Positions 56,300 to 64,000 of a DNA stretch of 64,000 nt are shown here, in pieces (the first letter of the stretch is position 1; every line of letters begins with the position of its first letter). The notes below the pieces were generated by a model that was not told the DNA's origin, did not search any database, and was given only the letters and a program-made list of their open reading frames with translations. This DNA is from Ideonella sp. (lineage in GTDB: Bacteria > Pseudomonadota > Gammaproteobacteria > Burkholderiales > Burkholderiaceae_C): the NCBI GenBank assembly GCA_015075165.1, contig JABTUY010000001.1, forward strand, positions 310,001 to 374,000, in the 5' to 3' direction. A program made the position numbers and the translations under genes.

Positions 56300-57853
56300 A
56301 TGACGACGAAGCCCCGACGCGCCGCCGTGCAGGCGCCGCTGCTGCTGGCCGGCGCCGTGCTCGTCGGCTGCGCCCTGCCGGGCTCGCGCCAGGCGCCCGA
56401 CGTCGACACGCTGACGGCGACGGAGATCGCACGAGCCGTGTGCGCGAAGCGCCTCACGAGCGAGGCCGTCACGCAGGCCTATCTCGCGCGGGCGCGGCAA
56501 CGCCCCGAGCTCAATGCCTTCGTCACGCTCGATGCCGACGGCGCGCTGCGCGCGGCGCGCGCCGCCGATGCGCGCTTCGCGGCCGCCGGCGGCAGCGCCT
56601 GCCCGCCGCTGGCCGGCGTGCCGATCGTCGTCAAGGACAACATCCACGTCGCCGGCGTGCCGTCGACCGCCGGCACGCCGGCGCTGAAGACCTTCGTGCC
56701 CACCGCCGACGCGTCCGTCGTGCAGCGGCTGCGCGAGGCCGGCGCCGTCGTGCTCGGCAAGACCAATCTGCACGAGCTGGCGTTCGGCATCTCGGGCATG
56801 AATGCCACCTACAACGCCACGACGACTGCGCCCGGCGTGCGCAACGCCCACGATCCCTCGCGCGCGGCCGGCGGCTCGTCGGCCGGCACCGGCGCGGCGC
56901 TCGGCGCGCGCATCGCGCCGGCCGGCCTGGGCACCGACACCGGCGGCTCGGTGCGCATCCCCTGCGCCTTCAACGGCTGCGCGTCGCTGCGCCCGAGCGC
57001 CGGCCGCTATCCGGCCGAGGGCATCGCGCCGATCTCGCACACGCGCGACACCGCCGGGCCGATGGCGGTGGCGATGGCCGACGTCGAGCTGATGGACCGC
57101 GTGATCAGCGGCACGCCGCCCGTCGCGCCGGCCGACCTCGAGGGCGTGCGGCTCGGCGTCGTGCCCTACTTCCTCGCCAACCTCAACGCCGACACGCGCG
57201 CCGCGTTCGACGCGGCGCTCGCCCGGCTGCGCGGCGCCGGCGCGACGGTGGTCGACAACGTGGCGATGCCGCAGCTCGGCGAGCTCAACGGCGCGGTGGG
57301 CTTCCCGCTCGCGCTCTACGAGGCCTACGACGACATGGTGGCCTACCTCGCGCGCTGGCGCACCGGCATCACGATCGAGCAGCTCGCCGCCGGCATCGCC
57401 AGCCCCGACGTCAAGGGCACCTACACCGGACTCGTGATCCCGCGCATGCTGCCCACGCCCGACGGCAAGGCCGTGCCCGCCAAGCCGATCTACGACGCCG
57501 CGATGGCGCAGCACCGGCCGGCGCTGAGGCGGCTGTATGCGCAGACCTTCGCGGCCAACCGGCTCGACGCGCTCGTCTTCCCGACGACGCCGGCCGCCGC
57601 GATGAAGGCCGACGCCGAAGCGAGCAGCCTGCCCAACTTTCTGCTGTACATCCAGAACACCGACCCCGGCAGCAATGCCGGCATCCCGGGCCTGCAGCTG
57701 CCGATGGGCCTGGGCCGCGCTGTGCGCGTGCCGCTCGGTCTCGAGCTCGACGGCCCAGAGGGCAGCGATCGCCGCCTGATCGCGATCGGCATGGCGGTCG
57801 AGTCGGTGCTCGGCCGCGTGCCGCCTGCGGCGGTGCCGGCCGGCGCGCGCTGA
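56300..57853 (+). CDS. Amidase-signature-family enzyme, lipoprotein or secreted
   Basis: A 517-residue amidase with the full Ser-cisSer-Lys triad: VVKDNIHVAGVPSTAG (Lys112), RAAGGSSAGTGAALGARIAP (cis-Ser near 193-194) and GTDTGGSVRIPCAFNG (nucleophile Ser217). A signal with lipobox LVGC (Cys24) suggests it works outside the cytoplasm, unusual for the GatA-like class but known in some secreted amidases. The start is followed by a Thr-Lys-rich n-region. Substrate unknown (aryl or indole amides are typical). Confidence 0.92.
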   Translation: MTTKPRRAAVQAPLLLAGAVLVGCALPGSRQAPDVDTLTATEIARAVCAKRLTSEAVTQAYLARARQRPELNAFVTLDADGALRAARAADARFAAAGGSACPPLAGVPIVVKDNIHVAGVPSTAGTPALKTFVPTADASVVQRLREAGAVVLGKTNLHELAFGISGMNATYNATTTAPGVRNAHDPSRAAGGSSAGTGAALGARIAPAGLGTDTGGSVRIPCAFNGCASLRPSAGRYPAEGIAPISHTRDTAGPMAVAMADVELMDRVISGTPPVAPADLEGVRLGVVPYFLANLNADTRAAFDAALARLRGAGATVVDNVAMPQLGELNGAVGFPLALYEAYDDMVAYLARWRTGITIEQLAAGIASPDVKGTYTGLVIPRMLPTPDGKAVPAKPIYDAAMAQHRPALRRLYAQTFAANRLDALVFPTTPAAAMKADAEASSLPNFLLYIQNTDPGSNAGIPGLQLPMGLGRAVRVPLGLELDGPEGSDRRLIAIGMAVESVLGRVPPAAVPAGAR

Positions 57854-57865
57854 GCACCGCGGGAT

Positions 57866-58633
57866 TCAGCGCGGCGCGCGATCGAGCCCGGCGTCGCGCA
57901 GCCGCTGCGCGATCGCCGCGCGGCGGTGCACGCCGAGCTTGTCGAACACGCGCTGCAGGTAGGTGCGCACGCTCGGCAGCGCGATCGCCAGCTCGCGCGC
58001 GATCTCCTTGTCGGTGAGGCCGCGGCCGATGCAGCGCGCCACCTCGAGCTCGCGCGGGCTGAGCAGGCCGCCTGGGTTCGCATCGGCGAGCGCGCCGCCG
58101 GCCGCGCGCCGCGCGCGCGCGCGCCGCAGTGCGGCGACGAAGGCCGGCTCGATCAGGTCGAGCAATGCCTTGTCGCGCGGCTCGAAATCGCGCCGGTGCT
58201 TCGCGCGCCAGACGCGCAGATCGCCGAGCGCCACGTCGCGCTCGTCGTAGGCGTGCAGGTTGATGCCCCAGTGCAGCCCGTCGCGCGCCAGGAAGTCGAC
58301 GAAAAACTCGGTGCGCGCCAGCGCGCGGTGCGGCAGCACCTCGCTGACTGCGGTGGCATGGCGGCGCGACTGCAGCTCGAACGTGATGGGGTCGCGGAAC
58401 ATGTACCAGGCCTCGTAGCGGTCGAGGTTGGACTCGCTCATGTGCAGCATCGCGCGGTGCTCGAAGCGGCCCGCGCCGGCGTCCCACACATAGGACGCGA
58501 ACTGGTCGGCGCGCAGCAGCTCGAGCAGCTCGCGACCCAGGCGCAGCCGCAGCTCGAGCTCGCCGGCGTCGTCCTCGGCCAGCAGGGTGAAGCAGCGGCG
58601 CAGCGAAGCGTGCTCTCGGGCGGACAGGAACAT
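57866..58633 (-). CDS. LuxR-family transcriptional regulator
   Basis: A 255-residue protein with a C-terminal LuxR helix-turn-helix (LLSPRELEVARCIGRGLTDKEIARELAIALPSVRTYLQRVFDKLGVHRRAAIAQRL, about 192-250) and an N-terminal region without an obvious receiver or autoinducer fold. Start at ATG 58633 with CCGGAGGTCGACC upstream; the longer frame lacks such a site. It is encoded convergently to the amidase gene, which it may regulate (inference). Confidence 0.85.
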   Translation of the reverse strand: MFLSAREHASLRRCFTLLAEDDAGELELRLRLGRELLELLRADQFASYVWDAGAGRFEHRAMLHMSESNLDRYEAWYMFRDPITFELQSRRHATAVSEVLPHRALARTEFFVDFLARDGLHWGINLHAYDERDVALGDLRVWRAKHRRDFEPRDKALLDLIEPAFVAALRRARARRAAGGALADANPGGLLSPRELEVARCIGRGLTDKEIARELAIALPSVRTYLQRVFDKLGVHRRAAIAQRLRDAGLDRAPR

Positions 58634-58765
58634 GGTCGACCTCCGGTGCGACGCACGTCGCCGGCCGAGCATAGTGGGCCGGTCCGGCGCCGCCAAGAGG
58701 CCCGCAGCCCGCGTCGCCTGAGCCCCTTCGCCTATGCTGTGGTGTTACCCGAGGAGCCCCACCCC

Positions 58766-58831
58766 ATGACCCCTGCGCACGAATCCGACGACGACAGCGT
58801 GGCCGCCGCTGCCATCGTCGACGGCGCATAG
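58766..58831 (+). pseudogene. 5' stub of an interrupted gene (21 codons)
   Basis: MTPAHESDDDSVAAAAIVDGA then TAG. It has a convincing start (GAGGAG site 9 bases upstream), but the stop falls at the first bases of the IS91-type end (core motif 58826-58840), so the remaining gene was cut off by the insertion. The original product cannot be identified. Confidence 0.6.
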
Positions 58832-59085
58832 GATTTTCAACCTTGTACTCAAGCTATGTCGGAGCTAAGACGCGCTCGAGCAGCCGTGCCCAGCTGATTC
58901 GGTGCGGCCGGGCCTGAACCGTCTGGGCCTCGCATCCGGCTGCGTCTGCCGCCTCGGTGGCGGTCTGTGCCGGCGCGGGTGGCCCCTGTGTGCGGCACCC
59001 TCTGAAATTCTGCCGCCCCCGCTCGCCGCGGCCCAGGCGGCCCAACGGCACCGCCACGACCTGCATTTCGGCGTAAACCTCCCCG
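58826..59085 (-). mobile_element. IS91/ISCR-like element remnant 2
   Basis: The minus strand carries [29 protein letters not shown], aligning with [29 protein letters not shown] of remnant 1. It is preceded by CRTQGPPAPAQTATE and broken by frame changes. The transposase is cut after LLERV and joins directly to a TTGAAAATCCTATGC end, so the final domain and spacer are deleted. Together with 59086-59299 this makes a stretch of nearly 470 bases without an intact gene. Confidence 0.7.
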
Positions 59086-59165
59086 ACTGAGGTGCAGCAT
59101 CCCCCACTTGGGGGTATGGTGCGAGGTTCCGCAGCAGCCACTCGTTGTGGCGGTGGCACTCTTCG

Positions 59166-59290
59166 GGCACTTCATCACGAGCTGCGGTCAGTGCCGCATC
59201 ACGCTGGAGATGGGCGCCGAGCAGGCGGGGTGGGACAAGCGGCCCGAGAGTCTGTTCGAGCTGGTGGCGGCGAACCTGGGCGATCGAACG
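59166..59290 (+). other. Unassigned coding-like fragment
   Basis: One frame reads CGQCRITLEMGAEQAGWDKR then PESLFELVAANLGDR with protein-like composition, but there is no start or ribosome site, and it ends in the vapC 3' region. It may be the surviving 3' part of a gene damaged by the adjacent IS remnant. Not identified. Confidence 0.3.
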
Positions 59291-59299
59291 GTTCGCCGC

Positions 59300-59689
59300 C
59301 TACGCGACCGGCTTCGGCTTCGGGGCGACGTACCGCACGCCGTCGATCCCGGCGAAATACGAGTCCTGCGTCCACAACACAGCGCCGTGGCGGCGCGCGG
59401 TCGCGAGCATCACCGAATCGGCGAGCGGCAGCTTGTGCGCGAGGCCGAGGTGTGCGGCGCTCAGCGCGATGTCGGCATCGAGCGCCACGACGCTGCCCTG
59501 CCGCATGTGCGCCACCGCCTGCAGCGCGGCGTTGTCGCCGCGCTGTTGCAGCACGCGCTTGAACACTTCGAGCAGGCTGATCGTCGGCACGATCAGCCGC
59601 TGGGTGTCGATGATCGCCTTGGCGAAGAAGCCGGCGCTGGCGCCGTCGGCGAAGTACTCGAGCCAGCCCGACGAGTCGACGACGTTCAA
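59300..59689 (-). CDS. vapC: PIN-domain toxin (VapC family)
   Basis: A 129-residue PIN ribonuclease. Acidic residues expected in the active site are present: Asp5 (MNVVDSSGWLEYF), Glu41 (ISLLEVFKR), Asp91 (LPLADSVMLATA) and Asp109 (LWTQDSYF). It cleaves specific RNAs (often initiator tRNA or rRNA) unless bound by its antitoxin. The ATG overlaps the stop of the AbrB-like antitoxin gene by 4 bases. Confidence 0.9.
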   Translation of the reverse strand: MNVVDSSGWLEYFADGASAGFFAKAIIDTQRLIVPTISLLEVFKRVLQQRGDNAALQAVAHMRQGSVVALDADIALSAAHLGLAHKLPLADSVMLATARRHGAVLWTQDSYFAGIDGVRYVAPKPKPVA

Positions 59690-59892
59690 GCCCGGTCCTT
59701 GTCGCGCGGCACACGGGTGTCGATGCCGCGCAGGAAGCCGCGCATCGCCTTCAGCTCGCGAACCGGGATGAACTCGGCGCGCCCTTCATGGGCGACGACT
59801 TCGATCTTCTGCCCGGGCTGCAGCCCCAGCGATTCGCGCACGTCCTTCGGGATGACGACCTGGAACTTCTCGGACACGGTCACGGTCGTCAT
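59686..59892 (-). CDS. AbrB/SpoVT-type antitoxin (VapB-like)
   Basis: A 68-residue swapped-hairpin DNA-binding protein: VTVSEKFQVVIPKDVRESLGLQPGQKIEVVAHEGRAEFIPV is the AbrB/MazE fold, with a C-terminal toxin-binding tail (MRGFLRGIDTRVPRDK). It neutralises the PIN toxin encoded just downstream and probably represses its own promoter. It lies between the IS91-type remnant and the cytochrome oxidase operon. Confidence 0.9.
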   Translation of the reverse strand: MTTVTVSEKFQVVIPKDVRESLGLQPGQKIEVVAHEGRAEFIPVRELKAMRGFLRGIDTRVPRDKDRA

Positions 59893-59947
59893 ACGTTTTC
59901 CTCATCGATCTGACTTCGGTAGATCGTAGAGGACCTGCACGGGCCGG

Positions 59948-61585
<1,638 letters not shown>

Positions 61586-61589
61586 GCCC

Positions 61590-62309
61590 TCAGCCTCCCG
61601 ATGCGGTCTTGCCGGCAGCCAGCTTGCGCGACTCGTCGCCGTACCAGGCGCTGAACTGCTCGGGCGGCAGCACGATCACCTTGCCGGTCATCTTCGAATG
61701 CATCATTCCGCAGAACTCCGCGCAGGTGGTCACGTATTCGCCCGGCGTGCGCGGGTAGAACCACAGGTAGGTCACGCGCCCGGGCATCGAGTCTTCCTTG
61801 ACCCGGAAGTCGGGCAGGTAGAACGAGTGCACGACATCGATGCTGGTCATGCGCAGCATGATCGGTTTGCCGGCGGGCACGCGCAGCTCGTTGGTCGCCT
61901 TCACGCCGTTGGGGTAGGTGAAGTCCCAGCGCCACATCGCCGAATCGAGCTTGATCTCCAGGCGGTCGGCCGGCACGTCGCGGTAGATGTTCCACACGTT
62001 CCAGGTCTTGGCGGCGAGGTAGAAGTCGTCGGCCATGAAGGCGAACATCGGGATCACGGCCCAGCCGACCGCGGCGGTTCGCGACAGGCGCGGCGCGGTG
62101 CCCTGCTCGTCGGGCGAGCGGCGGCGGTAGCGCCACATGAACCATGCGCCGATGCCGGCGAACACCACGAAGATGATGCCCACGTCGATCAGGTACTCGC
62201 GCCACAGCGCGTCCCACGCGCGCGCCGGGTTCTTGATTTCGGCGGCCGCTGCCAGCGGCAGCGCCACCAGCGCGAGCCCGCCCGCGAGCGCCCGGCGCAG
62301 TCTATGCAT
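61590..62309 (-). CDS. ctaC: Cytochrome c oxidase subunit II
   Basis: A 239-residue CuA-bearing subunit: signal/anchor at the N-terminus, a second helix (LIDVGIIFVVFAGIGAWFMWRYRRR), and the cupredoxin domain with the CuA motif CAEFCGMMHSKMTG (near 194-207) plus WRWDFTYPNGVKA. No fused heme c domain. It accepts electrons from cytochrome c and hands them to subunit I. Its start overlaps the end of the SCO gene by 8 bases. Confidence 0.95.
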   Translation of the reverse strand: MHRLRRALAGGLALVALPLAAAAEIKNPARAWDALWREYLIDVGIIFVVFAGIGAWFMWRYRRRSPDEQGTAPRLSRTAAVGWAVIPMFAFMADDFYLAAKTWNVWNIYRDVPADRLEIKLDSAMWRWDFTYPNGVKATNELRVPAGKPIMLRMTSIDVVHSFYLPDFRVKEDSMPGRVTYLWFYPRTPGEYVTTCAEFCGMMHSKMTGKVIVLPPEQFSAWYGDESRKLAAGKTASGG

Positions 62310-63150
62310 GCGAGATTCCTCCTGCCTTGCGGGCGCCCCTGCGGAACACCGCGAACCCGGCGATCACCGCCGCGAAGCCGAGCGTGAGCGAGCCCGCGGC
62401 CACGAACAGCGGCGCATTGAGCACGTAGCGCCCTTCCTTGTAGCTGTAGCTGAAGCAGATGCCCGCCGCGATGTCGATGATCCGGCTGCTGGCGCCGATG
62501 CGCATCCAGTCGCTCTCGATCAGCGCCAGGTCGATGTCGCGCGGGCCGATCGTCCAGCTCGACAGGTAGCGCGCCACCCGGCCCTCGGGGGTCAGCACGA
62601 TCAGCACGTTGGGGTGCACGAACAGCCGGTCGCGCACCGACCAGAAGTACTTGTAGCCCACCTTGTCGGCGATGCGCTGGATGTCGCCGTCGTCGGCGAA
62701 CAGCGCGAAGCGCCATCCCTGCGGCGCCACGCCGGGCCCGAGCTGCTGCACGAACTTGCGCACGTTGGCCGCGCTGTCCTTGCGGTCGAACGAGACCGTG
62801 AGCACGCGGTAGTCCTCGCCGGCGCGAAACCGCGTGGCGCCGGCGATCGCCTCGGCCAGCCGGCGGTTGACCATCGGGCAGGCGCCGTCGCAGCTGTAGT
62901 AGGAGAACAGCAGCAGCAGCGGCTTGCCGTAGAGCTCGTCGAGCCGGAAGGTGCGGCCGTCCTCGCCGATGAGCCGCAGGTCGCCATCGATCGGCGTGCC
63001 GAGGAAGCGCGCCTCGTCGATCTCGAGCTGCGCCGGGTCGAGGTGCGAGGGCGTGGGCGCGCGCACCGCCTGCGCGCGCGCCGGCGCCGCGGCCGCCACG
63101 GCCAGCGCCAGGGCTACCAGTAGTAGAGCTGCGTGACGACGAACAGCCAT
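62302..63150 (-). CDS. sco: SCO1/SenC-family copper chaperone
   Basis: A 282-residue thioredoxin-fold protein that loads copper into CuA. FSYYSCDGACPMVNRRL carries the Cys87-x3-Cys91 pair and LFVHPNVLIVL the third ligand His. It has a signal peptide at the N-terminus and an extra C-terminal helix (about 243-268), so it is probably membrane-bound at both ends. The start at 63150 overlaps the subunit III gene by 37 bases. Located between oxidase subunits, it clearly serves this enzyme. Confidence 0.92.
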   Translation of the reverse strand: MAVRRHAALLLVALALAVAAAAPARAQAVRAPTPSHLDPAQLEIDEARFLGTPIDGDLRLIGEDGRTFRLDELYGKPLLLLFSYYSCDGACPMVNRRLAEAIAGATRFRAGEDYRVLTVSFDRKDSAANVRKFVQQLGPGVAPQGWRFALFADDGDIQRIADKVGYKYFWSVRDRLFVHPNVLIVLTPEGRVARYLSSWTIGPRDIDLALIESDWMRIGASSRIIDIAAGICFSYSYKEGRYVLNAPLFVAAGSLTLGFAAVIAGFAVFRRGARKAGGISHA

Positions 63151-63911
63151 ACCACGTCCACGAAGTGCCAGTAGATTCCGGCGGCGGCCACGAAATACGG
63201 GTTGGTCCGCCCGGCCAGCGCCGGCAGCAGCACCGCCGCGAAGATGCCGAGCCCGACCAGCACGTGGGCGGCGTGGAAGCCGGTGATCGAGAAGAACGCC
63301 GTGCTGTACACGTTGGCGCCGAAGCCGAAGCCCTGGCCCATCAGGTACTTCCACTCGTAGCCCGACAGCGCGACGAACGCCGCGCCGAGCAGCATCGTCA
63401 CCAGCAGCCAGCGGCGGAAGCCATCGTAAGCGCGGGCCTCGTAGGCGGATTCGGCGGCGTGGTAGGTGAAGCTCGAGGCGATCAGCAGCACGGTCATCAC
63501 CGCCGGGATCACCTTGGGCATCGCCACCGAGCCGGCCGGCGGCCAGGCCGGTGCGGTCAGGCGCATCAGCCAGTAAGCGGCGAAGAAGCCCACGAAGATC
63601 AGCGCCTCGGCCAGGATGAACCAGCCCATCGCCGGCAGGATCAGCCCCTCGCCGTGGCCACCCAGCGCCTCGCGGGTCCAGCCGGCGATGCCCCACACGG
63701 TGACCGGCACACCGACCCCGAGGCACAACGCCGCGGCGAGCGACTGCTGATACACGAAGTGCAGCGTGAACGGTAGCGGAATCAGCAGCAGCACGCCGAG
63801 CGCGCACACCAGCGGCCACGGGCTCGTTTCCCAGTGCGCGCCGTGTGCGGCGGAATGCGCCGGCAGCGCCTCGTCGGGCGCCAGCTCGGCGGCGCTGACC
63901 ACATGACCCAT
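63114..63911 (-). CDS. ctaE: Cytochrome c oxidase subunit III
   Basis: A 265-residue heme-copper oxidase subunit III with about seven helices. GWFILAEALIFVGFFAAYW and ITGFHAAHVLVGLGIFAAVLLPAL are the conserved cores, ending HFVDVVWLFVVTQLYYW. The chosen ATG at 63911 (MGHVVSAAEL) follows CGAGGCAGAC; a longer frame to 63992 is possible but lacks such a site. It is the first gene seen of the operon; promoter or further upstream genes may lie past the window edge. Confidence 0.93.
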   Translation of the reverse strand: MGHVVSAAELAPDEALPAHSAAHGAHWETSPWPLVCALGVLLLIPLPFTLHFVYQQSLAAALCLGVGVPVTVWGIAGWTREALGGHGEGLILPAMGWFILAEALIFVGFFAAYWLMRLTAPAWPPAGSVAMPKVIPAVMTVLLIASSFTYHAAESAYEARAYDGFRRWLLVTMLLGAAFVALSGYEWKYLMGQGFGFGANVYSTAFFSITGFHAAHVLVGLGIFAAVLLPALAGRTNPYFVAAAGIYWHFVDVVWLFVVTQLYYW

Positions 63912-64000
63912 GTCTGCCTCGGTTCGCGACCAGCCGCGAATCGACGCAGGATGGTCAAGCCGGCCTTCGCGCTCAATGCGAAGGCGCGACAACGGTGACG

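Overview
The window is a GC-rich bacterial chromosome segment with strong G/C third-position bias, frequent GTG/TTG starts and tightly packed operons. Gene content points to a betaproteobacterium of the order Burkholderiales (Rubrivivax/Leptothrix/Sphaerotilaceae-like): a TctC/Bug binding protein, DUF4124, DUF4337 and DUF3455 proteins, and glnA-ntrB-ntrC on one strand. The genus assignment is inference. No rRNA, tRNA or CRISPR array was recognised.

Layout. 0-9.2 kb: the end of an MsbA-like ABC exporter, thymidylate synthase (thyA), a small stress-type dimeric protein, dihydrofolate reductase (folA), a DUF4337 membrane protein, an RND adaptor/pump pair and a HIT protein. 9.3-14.1 kb: acyl-CoA synthetase, a lipoprotein hydrolase, a possible ABC-ATPase tail relic, exonuclease III and an unknown protein. 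14.2-28.4 kb: a nearly complete reductive pyrimidine catabolic locus. A minus-strand operon carries preT-preA-hydA-amidohydrolase plus a four-gene ABC importer. It is transcribed divergently from a RutR-like TetR regulator, with two RutR-like operators between them. Next come a LysR regulator divergent from beta-alanine:pyruvate transaminase and methylmalonate/malonate-semialdehyde dehydrogenase. Together these would take uracil/thymine through dihydropyrimidine, N-carbamoyl-beta-alanine, beta-alanine and malonate semialdehyde to acetyl-CoA. 28.5-34.1 kb: a HicAB toxin-antitoxin pair, then ntrC, ntrB, a DUF4124 protein and glnA. glnA has a strong terminator, a sigma-54 promoter-like element and two NtrC-type dyads. 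34.1-37.6 kb: a beta-propeller protein, a secreted creatininase-like protein and an AIM24-family protein, followed by a metG (methionyl-tRNA synthetase) relic.

37.6-44.3 kb: an acyl-CoA carboxylase cluster (carboxyltransferase, TctC-like binding protein, biotin carboxylase, a 72-residue biotin carrier and an acyl-CoA synthetase) closed by a GntR/FCD regulator. The same dyad core, CGATTGT-N2-ACAATCG, lies in the divergent carboxylase promoter and in front of the regulator. 44.5-46.1 kb: a truncated class V aminotransferase whose first residues look like a glutathione S-transferase, then a hydantoin/Asp-Glu racemase. 46.3-53.0 kb: a Liv-type ABC importer, a GntR regulator and a cysteine-desulfhydrase-like PLP enzyme.

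53.0-59.1 kb: an accessory island between two IS91/ISCR-like transposase remnants, each ending in the same motif, TTGAAA-N-TCCTATGC. It holds a broken LysE exporter, a SugE/Gdx exporter, an NTF2-like protein, a MaoC dehydratase, a DUF3455 lipoprotein, a secreted amidase, a LuxR regulator and the first 21 codons of an interrupted gene. 59.3-63.9 kb: a VapBC-type toxin-antitoxin pair and an aa3-type cytochrome c oxidase operon read in the order subunit III, SCO, subunit II, subunit I.
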